A DNA stretch of 64,000 bases from Lichtheimia corymbifera B2541 (Eukaryota; Mucoromycota; Mucoromycetes; Mucorales; Lichtheimiaceae). Positions within the stretch are counted from its first letter, which is position 1, and each line of letters starts with the position of its first letter. The translations under genes and the position numbers were made by a program. Shown piece after piece: positions 10,558-22,254 of the stretch. Below the pieces are notes generated by a model that saw only the letters and a program-made list of their open reading frames with translations, searched no databases and was not told the origin of the DNA. Where the stretch lies: contig JNEU01000784.1 of NCBI GenBank assembly GCA_000697475.1, forward strand, positions 1 to 64,000. Direction: 5' to 3'.

Positions 10558-11715
10558 ATGTACAAAAACACCACTGCCAGTTCTCGGTTCAGTATCCAAC
10601 AGCAACCTGGTGTGCTTATCAGCCAACGCTTGGGAGCTTCAGCATTTGTACGCAGCTACACAACGACCGAAGCTGCCGGTGAGACAGCAGCAGCAGCAGC
10701 AGCAACTACTACGGCCACCTCAGTATCCGATGCTGTCAACCAAGTCGTATCACCTGAGAATTTGAGTGAAGCAGCTGCCAAGATTGGAGATTTCAAGGCA
10801 ATGGGTCTATGCAACTTTACGCCTGTGGGTGGATTGGAAGCCATGTTGGAAGCTGTGCATGTTTATACCGGAATGCCATGGTGGGGTACCATTGCTACTG
10901 CTACGGTGCTTGTGCGTTTGGCTTTACTTCCTTTGATGATCAAGATTCAGCGCAACAATGCAAAGATGATGAACTTGAACCCCGAAGTGTCTCGATTGAT
11001 GAGCAACCTCAAAACAGCACAACAGGATGGTGATTCGGTAGCAGTCGGCAAGTACACCAATGAGATGCAAAGTCTTTTCAAAAAGCACGGCTGTCATCCC
11101 ATGAAGTCCCTTGGTTTGCCTATTATTCAAATGCCAGTGATGGTTTCCTTCTTTTTGGCTCTGCGTGCTATGGCCGAATTGCCAGTGCCTGGAATGACTA
11201 CGGGTGGTCTTGGATGGTTCACTGATCTCACTGCACAAGATCCTTATTATATTCTTCCCGCTGTCAGTGCTGCTGGTGTGATGGCTGTCCTTGAAGCTGG
11301 TACTGAAGTGGGTGCTGCAAATCCTCAAAGCCGTGGTATGAAGAACTTTTTCAGAGTGATGGCTGTTGCCATGGTACCATTCACTTATTGGATGCCTAGC
11401 GTAAGTGAGGGACGGGGAAATCATATTCAATGGGATTAACGTATTGTGTCATAGTCGGTGTTTGTATACTGGATTACTTCCAATGCCGTATCCATTGCAC
11501 AGATCCTTACGCTAAAGAACCCTGCTGTACGCAAAGCACTCGACATTCCCAAGCTCGTCAAGCCCGCTGCTGAATTGCAAAAGAACCAAAAGGGTTTCTG
11601 GGAAAATTTCAAGGAACAAACCAAGCATCATGAAAAGCTGGAAAAGGAACGGGCATTGCGTGAACGTCAACGAGCAGCTGTCATGGCCAGACGTGCTGCC
11701 AAGAGAAGATTCTAA
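10558..11715 (+). CDS. OXA1: Mitochondrial inner-membrane insertase OXA1
   Basis: Two exons (10558-11400, 11455-11715) encode 367 residues. Oxa1 inserts mitochondrially made and conservatively sorted proteins into the inner membrane and binds mitoribosomes through its tail. The N terminus is basic, Ser/Thr-rich and lacks acidic residues (presequence-like). The YidC/Oxa1 core follows, with TM1 around WWGTIATATVLVRLALLPLMI, the helical loop with NPEVSRLMSNLK, LPIIQMPVMVSFFLALRAM, the signature GLGWFTDLTAQDPYYILP, and VAMVPFTYWMPSSVFVYW spanning the splice junction. A Lys/Arg-rich coiled C terminus (residues about 310-367) is the expected ribosome-binding region. The single intron is 54 bp, GT-AG and phase 0. 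Confidence 0.93.
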
Positions 11716-12627
11716 AACACATGGCGTTTTTTTTTTGTAATTATTACTTTTTCCCTCTCACTCATATCTACAACACGTACATTCCATCTTCTTCAATCAA
11801 CCATGTATTTCCTCCACCTCTCTCAACAGCTATTTTGTTTAAACCCATTGGAACCAAAATTACAATATAGACATGCTTTTGTTTTGCTGTGCATCATAGA
11901 CATGCTTTTTGAGGGATTGCTCATATTGATGCTTTCGAGGGATTGCCATGATTTAGTGGTGGAGGTATAAATCCATTGCGAAAGTATATACTCCCGGATA
12001 TCCCATGACGAGTCGTAGCGATAAGAGCGATCCATTTAATCCCCTCATGTGGCCATGGTCCGATACTTGGTATCGTGAAAAGCTTCCCGTAGGTAGCCAT
12101 CTCACTGCCCCTCTTTGGCGTATAGGGCGCATGATGGTGCGTGTGCCGTCATCAATTTCTTGTTGTCGTTGCGCTCGTTGAACTTCTGTATATGCTCTTT
12201 TGTTGTTTACAGACCGCGTGACAAGTTGCTTCTATGTCGGCTTCTGTTGATCTTTTCGTTTCTAATATATACCTGTAAGGAAACAAGAGAAAGGCTATGG
12301 CAGTATCATATTTACCTTGGTATTTTGCTATGCATTGCTATCATCTCGTTTCTTCTTTTCTTTGGTGTTGGTTTGTAATGAAATAAATTTGCGTCACTGA
12401 AAGCTTGCGCTTCTTCTTTTCTCTCAACCATGTTCTTGAGAGTCTTAGCTATGATGGCAAACGACACGAAACAAATACACGAAAATGGGCCGTTTGACGC
12501 CATCTTTTAAAAATTGTATTTCATAGTAGTAGGCTGTGCACCTATTCCAACTTTACACATGCATCTCGCGATGTAACTTATAAAGATAAATGTGGATATG
12601 TGCTTCATCAAGCAATATGATTAGCTC

Positions 12628-12794
12628 TTACCTTATCAAACGAACCGCTATCACAATGACAACAATGACGATGCAAGTAGGATAACAATGAAAGACTAAG
12701 ATCTTCACGCATTTGAGTACACGGATCGCTCACAAATAGGACTCCCAATCATGATACTCACCAAGGGCTTTTGAAGGTGCCAGGTATTAAAGAG
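12628..12794 (-). repeat. Dispersed repeat, left inverted arm
   Basis: This arm of about 165 bp matches, in reverse complement, the sequence at 13262-13429. The best conserved blocks are one containing GGATCGCTCACAAA and one containing CTTTTGAAGGTG-CAGGTATTAAAGA. Identity by eye is about 75-80 percent. A third, more diverged copy is at 53270-53435. Strand is given relative to the arm at 13262. Confidence 0.75.
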
Positions 12795-13261
12795 TGATAT
12801 GATGGAAAGAAAGAGATTGGGCGGCGACAACATACATCTTGTTTATACGTGCATGGTTGGCGTGGGTATTTCTGTGACCAAAAAGAGTGACAAAATGTCT
12901 GTTGGGAATGCTGATAGATTGGTGGGGCGGCTGCACAAAGAGTCTTGGTGTGATTGAATCTCCATGCGTAAATCAGGATCTGAGATAAACAAGGGAGGCC
13001 GTTACGTCCCACCATGCGGGGAACATTTACGCTTGTGTACTATGCTTATCAACTAATGAAGATGCCAACGACTTCTCATCTTACAGCGAACATCTACTCA
13101 AGGATCCTCGAACAGGGTCTTGTTTGTGGAGCAGCAAGTGATTCGAGTGATGCCCATTGTTGGAGAGATTAATGCATGTACATACTATCATATCAAAGCT
13201 CTCCGTAAGGCTACCCATCAATCTATCAGCTCATCACCATTCTCAAACAGATGTTTTACCA

Positions 13262-13429
13262 TTCTTTAATACCTGACACCTTCAAAAGCTCTTGGCGAGT
13301 GTAATGGTTGAGAGTCCTCTTTGTGAGCGATCCATGTACTCATATTTGTGATGATCGTTATGGTGTCATTGTCACCCTATTACTTTCATTTTCCTTGTTG
13401 TTATTGTGATTTGGCTCTTCATAAGGTAA
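13262..13429 (+). repeat. Dispersed repeat, right inverted arm
   Basis: This is the inverted partner of 12628-12794, separated from it by about 470 bp of sequence that does not itself form an obvious repeat. It is either two independent insertions in opposite orientation or the ends of one non-autonomous element of about 800 bp. No transposase is encoded between the arms. Confidence 0.75.
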
Positions 13430-14019
13430 AACCTAATTACCTCGCTTGATGAAGTATCACCGTTGTCAGAAATGAGATTCTCCTAAACGAAAGCTACATT
13501 ATGACAATCCATCCATTCTTATCTCAAACCGCACATAAATTACTTGACCCGAGATTTCTAAACGGCGGTGAATACATTACAAATATGCGGATGGGTGATC
13601 TTTCGATCAATCAAATCTTATCGAGCTGCATATTACGAAGATGGTTGATCGTTGCATGTCCATTTATATTTGCGTCTTCCACGTGTTTGATATTTGTATA
13701 TCTATTTTCACTTGCGCTATTCCAAATCTGTGATGTTGTATATATGTACATAGCCGTGTTGTACAATTGCGTCCTCTTATTACTACATCTGAATTCTTCC
13801 CAAACCTATTTCATCATTACTACTTTGATCACCTTGAATACACAAGAGTTTAATAATAAACAGCAACAATTGCCATGGCAACGGCTATTGTGATTCAAAC
13901 TATTGGATGATACATGCAACCTTTACACGGGCATAAGAGTTCACAAAACCATTTGTCTTCGAAAGGATAATCCCAGCGTAATACATTTATTCGGTGAAAG
14001 GCGTTTCGAAGCAAGAAAC

Positions 14020-14753
14020 CTAGATCTCATACCAGGTAATGTCGCCAACACCTAGTTTCAATGAGCGACAAAACAAGTTAGTGTCTTAATACAACTTTAA
14101 CTTGCGACTTTTCATACCAATATCAAAGTCGCCAATAACCTTCTTGAAGACGACTGGAGTCAGATCCTTCAATAACAGTGACAAATGAATTAGACTTTGA
14201 TTGCTAGTACATGAATAAGTGAAAAGTGATCTTACCAAGTCTCCATTCTTGCAGCCAGGGCATGCATCATTGATCTAGTTGGGCAATGTGATATAAGCAT
14301 TAGCGCAAAAGGTGAGGTCTGTTTGTATTCTTTCTTACCGTGACCTTGGCAGAACCTTTGGGACCCTATATGTAGAAAAAGGTGAGTGAGTGAAAGTATA
14401 GCGAAACGAGCAAATCATATGATGGTAACCTTCACAAGAATCTTGCTTCCACAGAACTTGGACTTTTTGTTCATGTTTCCGTATTGTTCGGCATTCAAGG
14501 CGACGATCATTGATTCACTGTCTTCCTTGGGACCACAGGCACCGTAGATACCGCCTTCTTTTTCAGGGACAAACCTATAGAATCGAGATGTAGGTATTAG
14601 ATAGGATGCATTTTCTCGAGAACCAAAGAGATGTTGTTGAAAGGCATCATACCAAGTTCCAGTTCCGTGGTATTTCTTTGCGCGCTTTTCGATGGGAGCT
14701 GCTGTCACCGACAGGATGACGAGGCACATCAAAAGAATGTAAGTCTTGAGCAT
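14020..14753 (-). CDS. Small secreted double-psi beta-barrel (RlpA/expansin-like) protein
   Basis: Six exons on the minus strand (14753-14653, 14574-14430, 14365-14339, 14274-14236, 14166-14118, 14051-14020) encode 130 residues. The N terminus is a clear signal peptide (MLKTYILLMCLVILSVTAAP) followed by a dibasic KR site. The mature part has features of single-domain RlpA-like DPBB proteins: GTGTW, GACGPKEDSESMIVALN, QYGN, a KFCGSKILVK strand, INDACPGCKNGDLDLT and GVGDITWYEI. Four cysteines (GACG, KFCG, DACPGC) could form two disulfides. Fungal proteins of this type are secreted, and some relatives bind cell-wall polysaccharide; enzymatic activity is not implied. Exons of 27, 39, 49 and 32 bp are unusually small, yet all junctions keep the frame. 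An unspliced reading of exons 1-2 would wrongly give a longer protein. Confidence 0.85.
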
Positions 14754-16237
14754 TTTAGCTGAATGAAAGGAAAGGGTTGGGGTGTTGTAAAAAAGAATGT
14801 GTGTGTGGGTTGCGTGTATGCAAAAGCGAAAGAGAGAAAAGAGGAAAAAGGATTGGTGAGGTTTGGAGCAAAAGTCAAAAAGAAATAAAGAGAAAGGGGG
14901 GAAATACAAGGTGGTTCTAACCTACAGTAGCATGGCTTGAATTAAATATCGTATGCAATTCGAAGCGAAGCGAGAGGGTATCAAAGGGGGGAGGGAAGCG
15001 TTATGGCCTGGTTATGCCTGGCGGACCTATCAACATCTTCCAATCCCAAACCTCTGCTGCTCATGCTCACGCTTGATGTGTGGTACAAGATAAATTGGCC
15101 CAGTTTAGTCCGCTAGTTTTCAACCAAGCAAATCGTGTTACCGACTTGCAAAAAAGATGCAGGTGCCAATTACGGGCGTGTGTGTATTTTTGCACCGCCG
15201 CACCATGTCTGATATGGTCATTCATCAATATGATCATGTAATGTGAGTGCAAAATACAATGGAAATGCGATAAGGTATGTGCTAGGATATAGTTTCATAC
15301 TCCTGTTCGCATGTGGGTTATATGTCGAGAGAGGGGAACGTGCACAACGTGGCAGATCCTAAAGTATGGGGTGGCAACAGCACCTTAAAAAGCATGCCAT
15401 CTCGCCATACTGTTTCCTCAAACGAGGCCTTATTGCCTAAAAATGGGTCAATAATTTTTGACAGCCAGTTTGGGAGGACAAGAGGATCCGCTTGTGCTCC
15501 ATTGAACAAAGCACACGAAACATGAGGGATCGACGTGGCGGTGATGACTATGTATGCGGAAGGCCAAAAGATGTCGTGTATGCCGTGAACCACGTTATAG
15601 TAGTCAATCCAAAAGACCTGCATATGTGGGGTCTATAAATAAGAGTATACAGGCTCACTGCAACTGCGTGTACCGGGTGCTCAACACAGTTTGCCCCTAC
15701 TCCCGTTTTATTATATTTTAGCGCGCTTTTGCCAAGTGGCTGTGCAACAGACGGCCAAAAAGTGGGTCTTTATGGGCGTGAATCCAAGATCGATACATCT
15801 TGTTGATACCAGTGAGCAGGAGTGTAGAAACCCGGTACGTTTCCATCAAACCATCCTTTTATAAGCTTACATTAATTCATGGTCCAGAACTGTAGATGGG
15901 TCAATCGATGTGGCTAAAATTAACAGCAACGGGGGCTGTTGATATTCCGTTGCTATGGAACACCCCTTTATTCAAAAAGCCAAGCATACTAGCTAGATTT
16001 TCTGATAACATCGAGAGCATCGGGAAACAAAAGGATGACTGTATAAAGATCAATCAGCGACCTAGCCACAATATGTGAAGAAGCGAAAAGTGCATACCTA
16101 ATTTAACAACAGCCTCTCTCTTTCTTAGCCGCGGGACCATAGTATTGGATCACCAGCTGTCAGTAGAATTCGGATGAGACATTCATGAATGATAAATGTA
16201 GTAAGCATGTGCATGAAAAGATAAGAGAGATAATTAT
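14754..16237. other. Intergenic region without a supported gene
   Basis: About 1.5 kb. Nearest the DPBB gene it is pyrimidine-rich on the minus strand, as expected for its leader. A TATAAATA sequence at about 15633 on the plus strand is not followed by a recognisable coding region. A 101-codon minus-strand frame at 15318-15623 has no family resemblance and no splice-linked partners. Confidence 0.5.
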
Positions 16238-16414
16238 TTACCCTTGAAACAACACGTTGTTGCCGAAGAAAGAGCACTGACCACCTTGGGATGCTGCAAT
16301 GTTGTTGGTTGTGTTTGATGTTCTGTGTGTGCCTCGTTGAATCCTTTCGAGTCGAATGGCTTTGATGCGTGATTGGTGGGATAAACAGCGAAATAGCGAT
16401 AGAAGATTCTGCAT
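16238..16414 (-). CDS. Tentative 58-residue ORF with a mitochondrial-presequence-like start
   Basis: The minus strand reads from ATG at 16414 to TAA at 16240-16238. The first 30 residues (MQNLLSLFRCLSHQSRIKAI and following) are basic, amphipathic and free of acidic residues up to the single Glu in RLERIQRG, which resembles a matrix-targeting sequence. The end, CSFFGNNVLFQG, is hydrophobic. The stop lies inside a good 5' splice site (GG|GTAAAT), so this may be only the first exon of a longer gene running toward 15.9 kb. I found no unambiguous following exon. It is divergent from CWC24, with 42 bp between start codons. No family is recognised. Confidence 0.3.
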   Translation of the reverse strand: MQNLLSLFRCLSHQSRIKAIRLERIQRGTHRTSNTTNNIAASQGGQCSFFGNNVLFQG

Positions 16415-16456
16415 TGCTGCGTCACTCTCTTCTTTCTTCTCACCTTCTATCCAACC

Positions 16457-17559
16457 ATGGCTGATTCAGCGTCCTCAACTGCAGCAACAGATACGTCGTT
16501 GATGAATTCGGCATCGGACAAGGTGCCCTTTTTCAAGAAACGGTCGACCAAAAAGAATCTTCGCAAACGGAAAGCTGACTCTTCACCCACTCGATTACAA
16601 AGCGATGACGACGACGACGACGAGGAGGAGGAGCTCACATCGCAGGTGGTTACCAAGAATCGAAAGCACACAGCAACTCCATTTGTGCAGAGCACACGAC
16701 GTGGCAAAAAGAGGCGAGAACATGGTATCAATGACGACGATGAAGAGGACCAAGATGACTTTGCAGAAAAGATTGGTGTACAGTATGCTGCTGATCGGTC
16801 TGCAAGGATGCAAAAGAGTGATGCCACACGCTATTCTACCGAATGGGAGCTCGAGAATGAAGAACTGGCAAAGCGAAAACAAGCTGGTCCACAAGCCAAA
16901 AAAGCAGCCAACTCAAAGATGCAAGTGGGTCCTCAGCGTGCACCTGCAAACATTCGAGTGACAGCACGATTTGATTACCAACCTGATGTATGCAAGGATT
17001 ATAAAGGTAAGAGAGAAAAGGACAACGTGGGGTGATGATGATAAGGTATGCTCATGCATTCTCTTTTCATGCAGAAACTGGATTCTGTGGTTATGGTGAT
17101 TCATGTATCTTTTTGCACGATCGAGGCGATTATAAGACTGGATGGCAACTGGAAAAAGAATGGGAGGAAGCAATGCGGAACAAGACACGTTTTGGCAGCA
17201 CGGATCCAAACAAGTATGCCGTTAGTGACGACGATGATTCAGACGAGGAGTTACCGTTTGCTTGTTTGATTTGCCGTGAAGAGTTCAAGAACCCAGTCGT
17301 AACCAAGTGCAACCATTATTTTTGCGAGCAATGCGCCATCAACAATCACAAAAAGTCACCCAAATGTTATGCATGCGGTGCCTCCACTGGTGGTGTATTC
17401 GATACGGCCAAGAAGATGCTTGAGAAGCTCAAACAGAAAAAGGAAAGGATCGCTGAAAACAGCAGTGATGTCGAGGAACAACCAGAGGATGACGGCAATG
17501 ATTTCACTATCGAGGGTCTTGAAGAGCGTCCAGTTAGCAGTGATGAGGATAGTTCATAG
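16457..17559 (+). CDS. CWC24: Pre-mRNA splicing factor CWC24 (RNF113 family), CCCH plus RING
   Basis: Two exons (16457-17006, 17075-17559) encode 344 residues. The family works in the spliceosome before the first catalytic step, and animal RNF113 is also a ubiquitin ligase. The acidic and basic low-complexity N terminus is followed by a conserved EKIGVQYAADRSARM-like block and RFDYQPDVCKDYKETGFCG. The CCCH finger has C-x8-C-x5-C-x3-H spacing and is completed across the intron. Then comes GDYKTGWQLEKEWEE, shared by all Cwc24 proteins. A complete C3HC4 RING follows (CLIC, CNHYFCEQC, CYACG). The tail is acidic. The 68-bp intron is phase 1. The start is the first ATG of the frame and sits in a good context. 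Confidence 0.93.
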
Positions 17560-19983
17560 AAAAAAGCTTTTATATACCAGAATTTAATACATATTGAACA
17601 ATCATCTCCAATGCCTTGTACATTATCAACGTCATCATTATACGCCTTTTGAAATGAGACATGCGCACTACAGTATTCCAAAGACGTCATATAATATCAA
17701 CAACTTGCCGCGGATCTGAGTCGATGTGCGAGAACAACGAACCATCATGCTGCATGCGACTTTGCCATATCAGCACATGGTGTAACCCAACCATGGTAAA
17801 GCAGAATTTACTTTTGATATTGACGCTTTGTAATTCCATGTTTATGTTTGGTAGTGATTGAAGTAGAATAGTTGCCATCGCATTTGTATATGAGTCATCT
17901 TCAATAAACCTCTCCACATAAAAAACATTGTAGTACGTTAGCACAATGAATGAGGCACAGCTCCATGTTTTGATGATCATGCCATTGTTCTGGTACATGA
18001 ACAATCAAAGCACCCAGGTACACACACAGCTCCTTTCACATGCAGTCTGTGTATGTGTACATGTAATAATGATATTGGTATTACACGATCTCGTGGATGG
18101 TTCCTCTGATCTTCGAGATCCATGACAATGGACCCAAGGTGGTATTAGGATTTTCGTTGTCTCTTCTCGTGAGAATTGTTACACCACCAATGATGATACT
18201 TGGGGTGATAGCAATGGTACGATATGGCATACCTTCATTGCCTACTTAATTCTCTGCTATTGAATGGCCTTATCGCTCTCCTGCTATTCGGTGTACAGGT
18301 GTCAATTACAAGATGATATATCCATGCATAAAATGGAACTTTGCAGAAATCCTGTTGATAGTAGTACTACATGCTGCAGAAATGATATGATGATGGTGGA
18401 TCATTGTAACCGAAATCCATGGAAAATTGGGAAGGACAAGCTGTCGATTACCAAAACACACGTACAAACGGGATTTGCACATGAAGATCGTTTTGTGAAA
18501 CCTTGTAACCTTGTGCAAACGTTTCTGCTTCTCATTGATGTGAGTCAGGTTATGTGCTAGATACCTAACATGATTCCCTTTTTGCTCTACAAGCGATAGA
18601 GATAAGCCCATTCACGCTGTATTGTAAGCGTGATGATGCTTGCAATAGTAGGTGTTTTGAATTCTCCGACGCAACGAACACTGCGTTTGTTGGAGATAAA
18701 GGAGGCTGTGATAAGCGAATTACTACAATAGACAACGTTGAGCTGGTAAGCGATACGTTGCATAATTGAATTATGCGTGTCATGCAGACGATGCGCACGA
18801 CCCATGGTAACTTGGCAAATAGCAAACAAGCTTGTTCAAGCACGCGACATTAAAAATGCAGACTTGACCAAACAGCGTTGGTCTTGGTTCCGTGCGCACC
18901 TCGCATCACTTTTGCCACACCCGATTTACGTTTTCAAAACACGGCAACAATTCCCACTTTTGTGGTGTCCCACCTACAAGGTACACACGTCCCGTTCAAC
19001 CTTGTAGATCCTTTTCTCCATTGTCCCATTCAACAACAATATTGTGTCCAGCTATTTTGTGAGACCTGACCCCAATTATTATATCCCAATCCGGTGACTT
19101 GAAGAAGAAAAGGCAAGTTTTTTTCAACTTGTTACAAGCTCAACGTGATCATTTTCTCATCCATACATGGCATAAATAACCAGAACCACATTAGCTTGTC
19201 GGCCAACAAGATGAGAACATAATGGACGTGGGAGGAGGAGTAGTAGTGATAACGATCGGGATTCATAAAACACGCGGATGCACACGTCATCCCCCTAATA
19301 TACGGAGAACAACTACACATGGGCATCATTGTCAGCTCTTGGCAGCTGAGGAGTATAGCATTACAAGTTTTTATTTGCATGGGAAAGAAGGGGATGTGCT
19401 GATTACATTTTTATACCTATCGGCGATATGCTGTGATACCCTCCCTTTTACAGGTTTTCGTTATGCGTGGCGAGAGGCTTGGCAGCAGCGGCTTGATAGA
19501 TATAGGCAATCCATACATGTATAATAATGGCTGAGCATCAGTGCCACACCATGCAATGCATGTATTTGTGAACCAATTATTAAGATTTGTTGAGCTATAC
19601 TCAAAGTAGGTGATGATTGGGATCGACGAGGTGCCTGAAAAGGTGGCGGACAATGTGTGTTGAGTGTGTGAGAAGACAAAGGAATATATTAAATCAGTTG
19701 GGTGACACAGCGCCAGGAAACAAGATTCAAGTGTTTCTGACGTGGATCATTTACTGTTTTTGAAAGTGGGATCTGCGGGTGCAGATCGTGGTCGTCGAAT
19801 GTGGTTGGCTGAATCGTTTATTGCGTGTGTACCCAGGTCCAACCTTAAAACCCAAATTTTCGTGCTCCACACACGACATAAAACTGACCTTGCCCAATTC
19901 TGTCTTTTTCTTTTTTTTCCCAAACGCTTTGCAGCCCCCTTTTTCTCTTTCTTCCTTGCTCCCCTTTTGTGTCTATCGCGTTT
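17560..19983. other. Intergenic region without a supported gene
   Basis: This 2.4-kb stretch has only short open frames with no protein-like composition and no splice-connected exons I could support. The last 150 bp before 19984 are pyrimidine-rich and are probably the leader of the C2H2 gene. Confidence 0.5.
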
Positions 19984-21523
19984 ATGGCTTCGTCATCTGC
20001 ATCATTTACTACATCTGCTGTGGCTCCAACCACCCATCATCCACAACAACCATCACAACAACGACAGCATTATGTCACCGCGACTAATCCATCAGCAGCA
20101 GCAGTTGCTGCCGCGGCTGCTGCTAATCAACATCATCCACAACATGCAGCAGCAGCCGCTGCATTCTATCCTACAACATACGATCCCTATACTGTAGCAG
20201 CTGCTTCTGATTTATATTCTCCATTCCATACGGCAAAGCAACAGCAAGCACATCATCAACCACAGCAACCACTTTATATGGACCACATGCAGTTCCATCC
20301 ACCACCAAGCAATCCTAATGGCTCAAATGTCCCATCTAACAATGCTACTTCACAGCAACATGATGCCGCTGCTGCTGCCGCCGCTGCTGCTGCAGCAGCA
20401 GCTTCTGATCTTTCGGGTGGACCATCTTTACCTCCATTGTCGCAGCTTTTACCATCCGACAAGAAACAACATGGCCATTTACCTACAAGCAGTACAGTGG
20501 TGAGCTCAAGTATGGCAGCACCTACCATCCCCGTTTCATCTCAAAGCAGCAGCAATAATGGCAGAAACAACAATATGATCTACCCTCCTTCAGCTGACTA
20601 TTCCGAAAGTGGTCGATACGTATTGCAAAATGATGTTGTAGGTGCTGCTGGTTATGCACATCATCATCATTATCCAGCCACAGCTCCTGTTGTACCCTCT
20701 TCCACAATGGATCCATACGCAGCAGCAGCAGCTGCTGCTGCATCCGTTTCTGGTTATCCACCACAACCACAACCACCCCATGCCCGATCTGGTCCAACAT
20801 TGCCATCACCACCGCCATCGGTAGTTGATAGTGTGTCACCTCGTCATCATCAACAATTTCAACATCATCAGCCACAACAAAAGGTGTTTGCATTTGTTTC
20901 GCTTCCTGGTATTAACCAAAAGAAGCGACCACGCCGAAAGTATCACGAGATTGAGCGACTTTATCATTGTAACTTTCCTGGATGTAACAAGGTTTGTGCG
21001 CCTCATTATTAAAAAGTATATTCGCAACCATGCTCATACGCATATTAACATAGGCATATGGTACATTGAACCACTTGAATGCACACGTGTGTATGCAACA
21101 ACATGTAAGTATCATGTATACGCATGACTTGCTGTATCTGGTATAGTTGACATGTCAAAAATTTAGGGACCCAAGCGTCATCCATCCGAATTTAAGGAAC
21201 TAAGAAAACAATGGCGTAAACAAAAACGTGAACAGCAGGCTGCAAACAAGGCTGCTGCAGGGTCGACGTCGTCATCACCATCCACTACTGCATCATCGAC
21301 ACCGGCAGTATCCGATAACAATGCTTCTCCTAGTAATACTGCAATGGCCGCACCTTTGACAATGCCATCCAACCATCAACCCTCTGCATTATTGCATCAC
21401 CATCAACCCACAGCACCAGGAGCACCAACTTCGATCATATCGCATCATCAGCAACAGGATTTGCTACCACCCAGTAGTTCGACACATGCACCTTATCATG
21501 AACTTGCTGGTACACTTTACTGA
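19984..21523 (+). CDS. C2H2 zinc-finger transcription factor with low-complexity arms
   Basis: Three exons (19984-20991, 21054-21104, 21167-21523) encode 471 residues. The first 310 residues are low-complexity: long Ala runs, Gln/His/Pro clusters. The DNA-binding part spans all three exons. It starts with a basic KKRPRRKYHEIERLYHC, gives one finger with spacing C-x4-C-x12-H-x5-H (CNFPGC, then AYGTLNHLNAH, then MQQH), and continues GPKRHPSEFKELRKQWRKQK. This single-finger core with its basic flanks is well conserved among fungal regulators, but I cannot name an orthologue. The 51-bp middle exon encodes the finger helix, so skipping it would remove DNA binding while keeping the frame. The start is the first ATG; an upstream in-frame GTG was ignored. 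Confidence 0.8.
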
Positions 21524-22254
21524 TTTACTTTTCACTCCATGCACACACTACTATTATATATATATCCATCTCCCTTTCTCTCTCTCTCACTCACACACAC
21601 ACACACACTCACACAGACAATGACACAAACACTGACACAACTATGCTTCTCATCATTTTCTTATCTCCCAACAATCTCATGTACATATATCCCCAAGGTT
21701 TCTCTCATTCTTTCTTGTTGTATTCCTCATCCCATCAGTAGTTGATCCATTACGTTATGCCGGCCACACACCCACAGACACACATATACACACCGCCTTT
21801 TTATGATGATGATGATGATGATGATTTGATTTGTTGTGCCATCCATCGGAGCAAGAATAATATATAGCGATAACAACATATAAGTTTTTTTTTCATTTGG
21901 GGGAACTGGATGGTCTGTGCAACGAAAGGGATAAAAGATTTCTTTGTTATTCGATGACGAAAAGGGTTGTGCTTGGGGGAAACGAAAGAAAAAAAGGGGC
22001 AGGACAACAAAGGCGAAAAGTGTTTTGATGGGTCAAGATCGCCCCAAGCTGAGGGCTACGGTTGGGGTAGTGGGCCAACCCAGACATAATTTTTGGGTAA
22101 AGAACATGGCCCATCAAAAGTGTAAAACCAATAGCGGAAGCCAATATTGATCGGTTTCTTTTCTCTTCCACACACACAACACTTTTGCTCTTTCTCTTTC
22201 TCTCTTCCGGTTTCACCTTTTGGGCAAAACATTAATACACACATAACACACATC
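21524..22254. promoter_or_regulatory. Intergenic region upstream of ACC1, with microsatellites
   Basis: No gene is visible. It contains a CA-rich microsatellite at about 21590-21615 and an ATG-type trinucleotide run at about 21804-21825. The last 100 bp before 22255 are pyrimidine-rich and probably form the ACC1 leader. Confidence 0.5.

Larger units (their letters stand above)
11716..14019. other. Gene-free region with an inverted dispersed repeat
   Basis: No supported gene lies in these 2.3 kb. Short open frames (for example 13501-13893) have no recognisable protein character. The notable content is a pair of inverted repeat arms at 12628-12794 and 13262-13429, listed separately. The remainder is AT-rich unique sequence. 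Confidence 0.6.

Noticed and set aside
15318..15623. Minus-strand frame of 101 codons, with a TATAAATA sequence just upstream of its start on the other strand
   Set aside because: The TATA-like sequence is on the wrong strand for it, the protein matches nothing I know, and no exon partner was found.
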